64,000 nucleotides of DNA from Dictyobacter formicarum (GTDB taxonomy: Bacteria > Chloroflexota > Ktedonobacteria > Ktedonobacterales > Ktedonobacteraceae): the NCBI RefSeq assembly GCF_016587435.1, contig NZ_BNJJ01000011.1, forward strand, positions 62,001-126,000, read 5' to 3'. The first letter of the stretch is position 1. Every line of letters starts with the position of its first letter. The notes under the pieces were generated by a model. It worked only from the letters and a program-made list of their open reading frames with translations, was not told the origin of the DNA and ran no database searches. The position numbers and the translations under genes are program-made. Of the stretch, positions 43,735 to 52,570 are shown one piece after another.

Positions 43735-44217
43735 AAAGAGGCTGCACTTGTTTTCATTACTTATGTGCATACTCAAATTTACATTGCTTTTATTTAAATT
43801 ACATTGGAGCCTTATGATTACTTTCTAATCATAAGTGTAGCGTCACAAACAATGAGACACGTGAAAAGGTAAATCATACCTCCGCTCCAAAGTTAGATGC
43901 TGGCACACTATTCACACCAGGCATCTACAAGCGTTGCTTATGATACGTTTTTATTTATCACAGAGATATTAAGCCTGGATGAATATCTTAACCAATTCTA
44001 TACGTGCGGGAAAATCTTGATTAGTATTCCAGCAATGTCCTCGGGGTCAACATTATCCCATAATTATTTAATTCTATGGTATCGCGACAACATCAAAAAA
44101 GAGGCTAAAAGCTGTAAAAAAATTGTAAAACCTTCTTTGCTACGATGCCTCTTCCGTTACTCGAGAGCATAATGGAAGAGGCGAAAAGGAGTCTCAAGGG
44201 GTGACTGGCAAGCAAGA
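43735..44217. other. Intergenic region with two hairpins
   Basis: 483 bp. A 10-bp inverted repeat CTTATGATTA/TAATCATAAG with a 5-base loop lies at 43811-43835; it could be a second regulator site. A hairpin at 44147-44182 (9-bp stem, up to 13 with G-U) lies just downstream of pobA and probably stops that operon. A 91-codon plus-strand frame at 43897-44172 lacks a ribosome binding site and was not called. Confidence 0.4.
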
Positions 44218-45414
<1,197 letters not shown>

Positions 45415-45476
45415 TCATCTCCTCGCTGCGTGTAGAAAGGACAATATAGCCTGGTTAAACTCAGAAGTAAAAAATC

Positions 45477-46835
45477 TCATGAGTTGCCTCGCGATCCTTG
45501 CAATTCCTCTTGATAAGCATTGAGTGAGCGATCGATCAATGCCTCTGTACTCCCGATATAGGCGGCTGGATCAAGTGCCTGCTCGATCGCGGCAGCCGTC
45601 AGCACGGTGCGCACCCGTGGCTCTGCCAGGGCCGCCTGCTGTAAAGGTATCCCTGAGCGGATGGCATGTTCACAGGTAGCGTTGACAATTCGTTGCGCTT
45701 CCGGTCGTCCCACATGCGGAGCCAGCGCCATCGTCAACGACTCGGACATGATCAATCCGCCAGTCGACGCAAAATTTTCCTGCATACGTGCGGCATCTAC
45801 CTGCAGACCAGCCAGTGCGGCGCCTACACGTGCGACCGCGCCAGCGGCATAGCGAAAAAGATCGGGCAAGGCGACCCACTCGGCCTGCCAGCCACCAACG
45901 GCACGCTCGTGCTCCTGTACCATTAACGTGAGAAGCACGGGAACTTCTCCCAGTGCCAGGCGTGCCGCGGCCAGGGCGGCGGTCGCATCGACGGGATTAT
46001 GTTTGTGGGGCATTGCCGATGATCCTCCCTTGCCGGGCGCTTTTCCTTCAGCAACTTCTCCGACTTCACCTTGCGCCATCAGCACCAGATCTTCTGCTAT
46101 CTTCGCCATAGCGCCAGCAATAATGCCCAGTGTGGTAGCAATGCGCGCTACACGATCACGTTCGGTATGCCAGGGCAAATCGGGATTTGGCAATTCCAGC
46201 TCTTCAGCCAGGAGTGCGACTACCTGCAGACCCTGCTTACCAAGTGATGCCAGTGTACCTGCGGCGCCACCCAGTTGTACCGCCAGTGTATCTGCGCGTA
46301 ACGCACGCAATGAGCGCAGTTGACGCAGGGCCAGGCTTAACCAGCGCGCAGCTTTGAGCCCAAAAGTAATTGGCAAGGCTGGCTGTAACAGCGTACGCCC
46401 AACCATCAATGTGTGCCGGTGCCGCTCGGCGAGCTGCGCGCTGGCTGAACAGATATCCATTAGCCCCGCATCAAGTAGATCCAGGCCATGGCGTATCTGT
46501 AACATCATGGCAGTATCGATCGCATCCTGGCTGGTGGCACCCCAGTGAACATATTTTTGTGCTTCACCAGTGATCTGAGCCGTCAACATGCGTACCAGAG
46601 GAATAGCAGGTGTGCCTGCGACGGCAGCTTCACGATAGAGAGTTTCGATATCGAACGCTTCTATCCGGCAGTGGGCGGCAATGGTCGCGGCTGCCTCCGT
46701 TGGAATAATACCAGCGCGCGCTTCTGAACGGGCCAGCGCCGCCTCAAAAGCCAACATCCCCTGCATATGCGCTGCGGCCGAAAAGGCTGCCGCCATCTCT
46801 GGCGTGCTAAATAGGAAATCAATTGGCTCTGGCAT
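45477..46835 (-). CDS. pcaB: 3-carboxy-cis,cis-muconate cycloisomerase
   Basis: A 452-residue member of the fumarase/aspartase superfamily that lactonises 3-carboxymuconate to 4-carboxymuconolactone. The superfamily signature G-S-S-A-M-P-H-K-H-N-P lies near residue 275, and the W-G-A-T-S-Q-D segment near 98 and H-T-E-R-D near 233 also fit. The start at 46835 lies within the last codons of pcaJ (17-bp overlap) and has AAGGGG upstream; the frame is open further up without similarity. Cytoplasmic tetramer by family. Confidence 0.96.
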   Translation of the reverse strand: MPEPIDFLFSTPEMAAAFSAAAHMQGMLAFEAALARSEARAGIIPTEAAATIAAHCRIEAFDIETLYREAAVAGTPAIPLVRMLTAQITGEAQKYVHWGATSQDAIDTAMMLQIRHGLDLLDAGLMDICSASAQLAERHRHTLMVGRTLLQPALPITFGLKAARWLSLALRQLRSLRALRADTLAVQLGGAAGTLASLGKQGLQVVALLAEELELPNPDLPWHTERDRVARIATTLGIIAGAMAKIAEDLVLMAQGEVGEVAEGKAPGKGGSSAMPHKHNPVDATAALAAARLALGEVPVLLTLMVQEHERAVGGWQAEWVALPDLFRYAAGAVARVGAALAGLQVDAARMQENFASTGGLIMSESLTMALAPHVGRPEAQRIVNATCEHAIRSGIPLQQAALAEPRVRTVLTAAAIEQALDPAAYIGSTEALIDRSLNAYQEELQGSRGNS

Positions 46836-47610
46836 CAGATAGCCCCTTTCCAGCGTGGGCCTGCTTTGTACGCGCATGCAAGTCGCGCAATATCTCCAAT
46901 TCTGTATCGGTAGGTGCAGGGGTTTGCTCCACTGTCTGTGCAAAACGGATCGGCCAGCCTGTGTTCTGCATAATATCTTCACGCGTGACGTTCTGATGCA
47001 TCGAAGTTACTAGCAGTTCATTGGTGCCTGGCTCTGGTCGCAAAAGGCAGAGATCAGTCACAACCAGAGTGGGACCCAGTGTTGTAATGCCAAGACGTTG
47101 CCGATGATCTCCACCACGACCATAACCAAAGGAGGTAATAAAATCCACCTGCTCAACAAACGTGCGGCGGTTCTGACGCATGACAATATAGGTCTGACCG
47201 CATTGGCTGGCAATTTCTGGCGCGCCACCACCACCCGGGAGCCGCACTTTGGGCCGTTCGTAGCTGCCAATCACACTGGAATTGATGTTTCCGAAACGGT
47301 CAAGCTGGGCACCACCCAGGAAGCCAATCGAGATACGACCCCCTTGCAGCCAGTACTGGAACATCTCTGGCACAGACACCGTGGTAAGAGCCGTTTCACT
47401 TAGCTCTGGATCGCCAATCGAGAGCGGCAGGACAGCGGGCCGTGTAGCAATAGTCCCTGATTCATAGATCAGCGTAATATCGGGCGCATGAGTCAGCCGT
47501 GCCAGACTACAGGCCTCCGAAGGAGCACCAATGCCAACAAAACAGACATCCTCATTGCTTAATGCACGCGCCGCCGCAATAGCCATCATCTCCGATGTTG
47601 AATATTCCAT
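46819..47610 (-). CDS. pcaJ: 3-oxoadipate CoA-transferase, beta subunit
   Basis: A 263-residue family I CoA-transferase subunit. The catalytic Glu lies in Y-E-S-G-T-I near residue 51, and the G-G-G-G-A-P-E-I segment near 128 is typical. With the alpha subunit, 17 bp upstream, it transfers CoA from succinyl-CoA to 3-oxoadipate. The sequence style is close to CatJ/glutaconate CoA-transferase, so the name rests on both family and operon position. GGAGA lies about 9 bases before the ATG. Confidence 0.92.
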   Translation of the reverse strand: MEYSTSEMMAIAAARALSNEDVCFVGIGAPSEACSLARLTHAPDITLIYESGTIATRPAVLPLSIGDPELSETALTTVSVPEMFQYWLQGGRISIGFLGGAQLDRFGNINSSVIGSYERPKVRLPGGGGAPEIASQCGQTYIVMRQNRRTFVEQVDFITSFGYGRGGDHRQRLGITTLGPTLVVTDLCLLRPEPGTNELLVTSMHQNVTREDIMQNTGWPIRFAQTVEQTPAPTDTELEILRDLHARTKQAHAGKGLSDARAN

Positions 47611-47627
47611 AACATGTTCTCCAACTC

Positions 47628-48458
47628 TTATTCAGACTGACTCGCGGGCGGATCGGCCAGTACATGCTCACACATCCAGGCCAGAAAGGTCTCGCGATTC
47701 CTTGCAATGGCATCCCAGGCGGTATAGAAAGCATTGTCGCGCCCATAGTAGCCATGGGTATAGGATGGATAGGCGCCATTTGGGACCTGAACAACTGCAT
47801 TGATGGTCCAATAAGGGAGCACAGTGGCATTTGGACCCGGCACACGCAAATCATCAACGATTTCTTCAACGGTCACGATTACATGCTTCGCGGCCAGGGC
47901 AGCCTCCTTCTGCACGCCAATAATCCCCTCGATAAACACATTACCGCTACGATCGGCCCGCTGTGCGTGAATGATTGTCAGGTCCGGGCGCACCGCAGGA
48001 ACGGCCGCCAGTTGTTCGCCCGTAAAAGGACATTGAATGTGGCGAATATTGGCATTAATGCCAACCAGGTCGGAACCCAGATAGCCACGAAAGATCGCAC
48101 AGGGCAGTCCTGCCGCTCCAGCGGCGTAGGCATTGGCCAACGCGGCATGACTATGCTCTTCAAGCTCCAGCGGGTGTGGCCAGCCATGCTCAACGGCATC
48201 CCGCAACCTGTGGAGAGTTCCCACCCCTGGATTGCCTCCCCAGGAAAAGATCAGCCTACGGGCACACCCCATGCCAATCATCTGGTCATAGATCAGATCT
48301 GGCGTCATCCGGATCAGGCACAGTTGCTGTTTTTGCTGCCGGATGATCTCATGACCGGCAGCAAACGGGATCAAGTGGGTAAAACCTTCCAGGGCAATGG
48401 TCATGCCATCCTGGACATACTCCGCAATGGCGGCTTGTAACGACATAAAAGAGGTCAT
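47628..48458 (-). CDS. pcaI: 3-oxoadipate CoA-transferase, alpha subunit
   Basis: A 276-residue subunit. It has D-G-M-T-I-A-L-E-G-F near residue 19, then S-W-G-G-N-P-G-V-G near 74 (oxyanion loop region) and G-S-D-L near 133. It belongs to the GctA/CatI branch. I start it at ATG 48458, with GGAGC 13 bases upstream and 13 bp after the pcaG stop; the frame is open further up. It forms the CoA-transferase with PcaJ. The thiolase pcaF and the hydrolase pcaD, needed around this step, are not in the window. Confidence 0.92.
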   Translation of the reverse strand: MTSFMSLQAAIAEYVQDGMTIALEGFTHLIPFAAGHEIIRQQKQQLCLIRMTPDLIYDQMIGMGCARRLIFSWGGNPGVGTLHRLRDAVEHGWPHPLELEEHSHAALANAYAAGAAGLPCAIFRGYLGSDLVGINANIRHIQCPFTGEQLAAVPAVRPDLTIIHAQRADRSGNVFIEGIIGVQKEAALAAKHVIVTVEEIVDDLRVPGPNATVLPYWTINAVVQVPNGAYPSYTHGYYGRDNAFYTAWDAIARNRETFLAWMCEHVLADPPASQSE

Positions 48459-48471
48459 CGGCCTTGCTCCA

Positions 48472-49053
48472 TCAGACAGTGAAAAACGCGGTTTCATTGG
48501 TCCCCTGCAAGATAATATCAAAGCGATAGCGAACCAGGTCGCCACTCATGTCACGCCTGGCCAGCAATGTTGGCCGCCGCTGCTCAGGAACGCAGAGCAG
48601 GATTGGATCGCTGCTATTAGCCGCTTCGTCTTCAAAGTACAGACGCGTCACCAGGTGATTGAGCAGTCCACGGGCAAACACAGTAACGCAGATATGAGGC
48701 GCCTGCAACCGCGACTCATCAAAAGTCACCGGACCAGGCTTCACCGTCTCAAACCAGTAACTGCCATCTTCAGCGGTACCAGAGCGCCCAAAACCACTGA
48801 AAGATGGATCGAGTGGTGCCGGACCTTGATCCGCTGGATGGTTATAGCGGCCATGTGCATTGGCCTGCCAGATCTCTATCAGCGCATCGGGCACTGGCAG
48901 ATTATCGCCATCTAAAACTATGCCCTCAATGCGAATACGCTCGCCAGAAGTCTGTGGCCCGGCCAAAATATTGCGTCGACAGTCCTCACGCAAAAGCGTG
49001 GGAGCAAAAAAAGGGCCAACTGTCTGCGCTGCGGTCAATGTGAGCATAGTCAT
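48472..49053 (-). CDS. pcaG: Protocatechuate 3,4-dioxygenase, alpha subunit
   Basis: A 193-residue intradiol dioxygenase alpha chain. It shows T-V-G-P-F-F near the N-terminus, E-I-W-Q-A-N-A-H-G-R-Y near 72, P-G-P-V near 108 and Q-A-P-H-I near 120. As expected for the alpha chain, the Fe-ligand set is incomplete. It assembles with PcaH. Its start overlaps the pcaH stop (ATGA), so the two are coupled, and GGGGAG lies upstream. Confidence 0.96.
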   Translation of the reverse strand: MTMLTLTAAQTVGPFFAPTLLREDCRRNILAGPQTSGERIRIEGIVLDGDNLPVPDALIEIWQANAHGRYNHPADQGPAPLDPSFSGFGRSGTAEDGSYWFETVKPGPVTFDESRLQAPHICVTVFARGLLNHLVTRLYFEDEAANSSDPILLCVPEQRRPTLLARRDMSGDLVRYRFDIILQGTNETAFFTV

Positions 49054-49790
49054 GATTCTCCCCTGGTTAACTGTGATGACTCAAAAGGTGTGGCGTGTGG
49101 TCCACGTACGACAATATCCCAGCGATATCCCAGCGCCCACTCTGGCTCGGTCACCTCATGTGCGTAGGTAGCAATCAGACGTTGCCGAGCTGCTTCGGTA
49201 GGTACCGATTGCATAACGGGGTCAAGCTGATGCAGTGGATCATCAGGAAAATACATCTGGGTAACCAGGCGCGACAGCATCGACGAACCAAACACGGAAA
49301 AATGGATGTGGGCTGGCCGCCAGGCATTGGGGTGATTTTTCCAGGGATACGCTCCCGGCCGAATCGTCAGGAAGCGATAGACACCCTCGACATTGGTTAA
49401 ACAACGGCCCATGCCAAGAAAGTTAGGATCGAGCGGACCCGGCCACTGGTCACGTTTATGCAGGTAACGACCGGCCGCATTGGCCTGCCAGATCTCTAGC
49501 AACGTATGTGGAATGGGTATGCCCCGATCATCCAGCACGCGACCAGTTACAATGATACGTTGACCGATCGCCTCACCTCCAGTCCCGGCGTTGCGCGTCA
49601 GATCAGAATCCTCAGGCGTGACCGAGCTGATGGCCGGCCCGGGACCGCTCAACTCGGAAATAGTCAGCGGCACTTCGATAAGTGGCAAAAGAGGGGCCCG
49701 GCGACGTGTAGATTGATAGGCCTCATATAAATAGGGAGGAAAGATTTCTCGATCTCCCCGCACGATATCGCCAATAGTGGTATGGCTCAT
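49050..49790 (-). CDS. pcaH: Protocatechuate 3,4-dioxygenase, beta subunit
   Basis: A 246-residue catalytic chain that opens protocatechuate between the hydroxyls using Fe(III) and O2. The Fe ligands are all visible: Tyr in A-G-R-Y-L-H, Tyr in P-G-A-Y-P-W, and two His in R-P-A-H-I-H-F. The first 70 residues contain the usual P-P-Y-L-x-x-x-Y-x-S-T arm. The start overlaps the pcaC stop by 4 bp. The holoenzyme forms with PcaG. Confidence 0.97.
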   Translation of the reverse strand: MSHTTIGDIVRGDREIFPPYLYEAYQSTRRRAPLLPLIEVPLTISELSGPGPAISSVTPEDSDLTRNAGTGGEAIGQRIIVTGRVLDDRGIPIPHTLLEIWQANAAGRYLHKRDQWPGPLDPNFLGMGRCLTNVEGVYRFLTIRPGAYPWKNHPNAWRPAHIHFSVFGSSMLSRLVTQMYFPDDPLHQLDPVMQSVPTEAARQRLIATYAHEVTEPEWALGYRWDIVVRGPHATPFESSQLTRGES

Positions 49791-50182
49791 GCATCCATCC
49801 CTTCGTCTTGCGTGTCGGTTGCAGGAAACTCTTTTTTGGCCATTGCGAAAGCGGCGTTGGCCGCCGGCACACCTGCATAGACCCCCACGTGTAAGAACAC
49901 TTCGGCAATTTCGTGCGGATCAACGCCACAATTGCGACTGGCATGCAGGTGTAGGGCCAGTTCTTCACGACCCAGCGCCGCCAGAATGGCAATCGTCACC
50001 AGGCTCCGCGTACGCCTATCTAGATCTGGACGAGACCAAAGGGAGCCCCAGGCGGTCTCGGTAATAAAACGCTGGAAATCGGCATCCAGGGCTGTTATAT
50101 TCGCCTGCGCCCGCTCAACGTGCTCGCTCCCGAGCACCTCCTTGCGGACACGCATTCCCAGCTCATAGCGTGACTCTGTCAT
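49787..50182 (-). CDS. pcaC: 4-carboxymuconolactone decarboxylase
   Basis: A 131-residue stand-alone PcaC of the AhpD-like fold that decarboxylates 4-carboxymuconolactone to 3-oxoadipate enol-lactone. The S-L-V-T-I-A-I-L-A-A-L-G-R-E-E-L segment and H-A-S-R-N-C-G at about residues 60-90 are characteristic, and it ends H-V-G-V-Y-A-G-V-P-A-A. It is not fused to PcaD as in actinobacteria. It follows the MetE-like gene by 35 bp and overlaps pcaH. GGAG lies upstream of the ATG. Confidence 0.95.
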   Translation of the reverse strand: MTESRYELGMRVRKEVLGSEHVERAQANITALDADFQRFITETAWGSLWSRPDLDRRTRSLVTIAILAALGREELALHLHASRNCGVDPHEIAEVFLHVGVYAGVPAANAAFAMAKKEFPATDTQDEGMDA

Positions 50183-50217
50183 GATTACAGCTCCGATTAC
50201 TTGAAACAGACGGCTGA

Positions 50218-51303
50218 CTACGATCCCCAGACCTCGCGCGCAACACTGGCAACAAGCTCTAATTTGTGGCGCTGATCCTCAAAGGAAATATGGTTGCCTT
50301 CCATAGTCGATGCAAAGCCGCACTGCGGACTGAGGGCCAGACGTTCTAGTGGCAAAAATTTTGTGGCTTCCTGGATGCGGCGGCGCAATTCGTCTGTGGT
50401 CTCCAGGCGCGTCTTCTTGGTTGTGACCAGTCCCAATACCACAAACCGGTCCTCGGGTACATGACGCAACGGCTCAAAGCCACCGGAGCGCGCGTCATCG
50501 TACTCAAGCAGGAAACGCTGAAAGTGGGTCTGGCTAAAGATACGAGAGATAGGTTCATAGTCACCGCTGGCATAGAATTTACTCTGGTTGTTGCCGCGAC
50601 AGATATGCATGGAGAAAGTGACACCGGGATGGCCGTCAATGATAGCATTATCCATGGCGATGCATTGATCGATGATCTTATCGGGATCGCTACCACGCTG
50701 TCGATAGCCCTCGCGCATCTGAGGATCAAGCAAGGCGGCATATTGCGGAGCATCGATCTGGATATAATCACAGCCCAGACGGACCAGTTCCTCAACCTCG
50801 CGGCGCGAGAAATCCACGATATCGGCCAGGTAGGCATCGCGTGTGGCATATGCAGCCTTCGATTTCTCGGGATCATAATAAGCCGCGGCTTGTTGAGCGC
50901 TGATCATGGTCACTTTGCCAGGACGAGACTTGCGAGAGCGCAAATAAACCCATTCCTCAGAGCACATGCTGCGCTTCCACTGGAGCTTCTCCACCACCAC
51001 CGGACGCTTCAGTACCAGTTCTTCACCGGTCTCATCCCTGAAAGGAATAGCCCAGCCACCATACTTATCAAAACCCGACAGTGCATCAATCAGGTGACCA
51101 TAAAAAGCATAACGCCGCAATTCACCATCCGTAATCACATCCAGGCCCGCAGCCTCTTGCAACGAGATCACCTCATTGACCGCTCGATCCTCGATCGCCT
51201 TAAAGTCCCTAGCACTCAACTGGTTTGCTTCGAACTGCTTCCTCGCTTCTACCAGGTAGGTCGGCCTGAGCAGGCTTCCCACCACCTCACTGTGATAGGT
51301 CAT
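50218..51303 (-). CDS. MetE catalytic-domain-like zinc methyltransferase, first gene of the pca operon
   Basis: A 361-residue protein equal to the C-terminal catalytic half of cobalamin-independent methionine synthase. The Zn ligands are in place: His and Cys in M-H-I-C-R-G-N (about 235), Glu in L-L-E-Y-D-D-A-R (about 267), and Cys in S-P-Q-C-G-F-A near 330. The N-terminal half of true MetE is missing, so a methyl or alkyl donor other than polyglutamyl methyl-folate is possible. The start at 51303 has AGGAGG 9 bases upstream. It lies 35 bp before pcaC. A role in removing methyl groups from methoxylated aromatics or handling a thiol adduct is inference; housekeeping methionine synthesis is the alternative. 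Confidence 0.85.
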   Translation of the reverse strand: MTYHSEVVGSLLRPTYLVEARKQFEANQLSARDFKAIEDRAVNEVISLQEAAGLDVITDGELRRYAFYGHLIDALSGFDKYGGWAIPFRDETGEELVLKRPVVVEKLQWKRSMCSEEWVYLRSRKSRPGKVTMISAQQAAAYYDPEKSKAAYATRDAYLADIVDFSRREVEELVRLGCDYIQIDAPQYAALLDPQMREGYRQRGSDPDKIIDQCIAMDNAIIDGHPGVTFSMHICRGNNQSKFYASGDYEPISRIFSQTHFQRFLLEYDDARSGGFEPLRHVPEDRFVVLGLVTTKKTRLETTDELRRRIQEATKFLPLERLALSPQCGFASTMEGNHISFEDQRHKLELVASVAREVWGS

Positions 51304-51347
51304 GTTTACGTTCCTCCTAAAATAAACACAGGTTTCAACAAAGGAAA

Positions 51348-51364
51348 GTAACAAACAATGTTAC
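51348..51364. promoter_or_regulatory. Dyad upstream of the pca operon
   Basis: A 17-bp imperfect dyad with GTAAC arms (51348-51352 and 51360-51364), 45 bp before the MetE-like start. Its position suits an operator for the operon, but no regulator gene adjoins it. The rest of 51304-51658 is AT-rich and shows no gene. Confidence 0.3.
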
Positions 51365-51658
51365 CTGTTAAATCAATAATAACAACCTTAAACCTTATTT
51401 CATTTGTCAGGAACCAGAGTATCATTTACCACAATCTGTACAGGTTTCTTTCCTATTTTAACATAAGAAAACGTCGAAAAATGCGCAAGCTCAATGCTAT
51501 AAGAAACCAGGTGTTTAATCCTCTCTTCATTAACCTCCTATCACATAAAATCAGAAGCAGAAATTTCCATAATTGCGCCTTTAATAAAGAATAATCTGAT
51601 ATTACATATAGAGCACATGTAGCTATATGAAAACAGAAACAAAGTGGAGTATCAGTGT

Positions 51659-52141
51659 ATGGTCACAACCAATAATTCTTTCATCACACAGATGAAATTG
51701 CGCGAGTTACGTAAGCAACACAGCCGGTCAATGCAAGCCTATACTGAGTTACGTCAACAAGTCGCTGCTGCCGTTTCAGAAACTGAGCAATTACGTCTCT
51801 TGTACAATGGCCTACGCCAGCTTAAATTTGCCAACCAGGAGCTACATCCCGATGTAGCCAATATGGAACCATTGCTAGATCAAGACAATGGCCAGGCAAT
51901 ATCAGTGGAAACCCTTACTTTCTGGCGCCAACAGCTAGAAAAGGAGTTGACTGGCGGGCAGTTACGAGCGGAGATTATTTACGTCTTTGGAGCGCTTTTA
52001 GAAGAGTGGGCTGCTAAAATAACAGAAAGCGCACAGGCACGTGATCAACGTGTACAACAACAAAAAGTTCTGTTAGAGCGCTTGTTAGAGCCAGCACCAA
52101 CAGGTAATTATAGAGAAGTGCTCTGCAAGCCCCCATTTTAG
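51659..52141 (+). CDS. Hypothetical protein, probable first part of a frameshifted gene
   Basis: A 160-residue frame, mostly helical and charged, with Q/E/R-rich coiled-coil stretches at about 10-60 and 115-150. GGAG lies 9 bases before the ATG. The last codons (K-P-P-F, stop) lie at a C5 run (52131-52135). Adding one C leads on without a break into the next frame (P-I-L-A-A-S-Y-A-V-N-F), which continues to 52506, giving one protein of about 280 residues. I do not recognise the family. It is divergent from the pca operon and convergent with the glycosyltransferase. Confidence 0.55.
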   Translation: MVTTNNSFITQMKLRELRKQHSRSMQAYTELRQQVAAAVSETEQLRLLYNGLRQLKFANQELHPDVANMEPLLDQDNGQAISVETLTFWRQQLEKELTGGQLRAEIIYVFGALLEEWAAKITESAQARDQRVQQQKVLLERLLEPAPTGNYREVLCKPPF

Positions 52142-52155
52142 CTGCCAGCTACGCG

Positions 52156-52506
52156 GTGAATTTCACTCGACAGGCGCAGATAGCAGTACCAGAAGAACGA
52201 ATTTCTGACTGGCAATATCAGCATGATGAGGTATGGTCTACCTTCTATGGGACTCTAAACCAGGAAATTGAAGCGGCCGAACCCAAAACCAACCAGGTAA
52301 TGCAGGTCCTGGTCAAAGACTTTATTCGTCGGGGGTCAGAAATGTCTAATAGCGATCAGGAAGGTCTCACTACCTACTGGCGCTGGATACTTGCTATCTA
52401 TGGTCCTCAGATCCTTGATCAGCTAGGTACTTTCCGTTTTCTTATCACTGATCTGGTCCCTCTACAACTAATTGTGCACAAGTATCGCCAGCAAAATAAT
52501 GAATAA
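52156..52506 (+). CDS. Hypothetical protein, probable second part of the same gene
   Basis: A 116-residue frame from a GTG without a ribosome binding site. Its codons are already protein-like before this GTG, which supports the view that it is the C-terminal half of the gene at 51659. It is helical with a Trp-rich middle (D-W-Q-Y-Q-H-D-E-V-W and T-Y-W-R-W) and no membrane segment. Function unknown. It ends 4 bp before a very strong bidirectional terminator. Confidence 0.5.
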   Translation: MNFTRQAQIAVPEERISDWQYQHDEVWSTFYGTLNQEIEAAEPKTNQVMQVLVKDFIRRGSEMSNSDQEGLTTYWRWILAIYGPQILDQLGTFRFLITDLVPLQLIVHKYRQQNNE

Positions 52507-52510
52507 ATAA

Positions 52511-52568
52511 AACAAGGACAAGAGGAAGTATGACGACAGTTATTGCCATACTTCCTCTTGTCCTTGTT
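52511..52568. terminator. Bidirectional terminator
   Basis: A 22-bp perfect stem (52511-52532 with 52547-52568) with a 14-base loop fills the 64 bp between two convergent genes. The A/T-rich outer pairs give T-rich ends on both strands. Confidence 0.8.
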
Positions 52569-52570
52569 GT

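Noticed and set aside
43897..44172. 91-codon plus-strand frame between the flavin operon and pobA
   Set aside because: No ribosome binding site, and its end lies inside a hairpin that belongs to the pobA 3' end.
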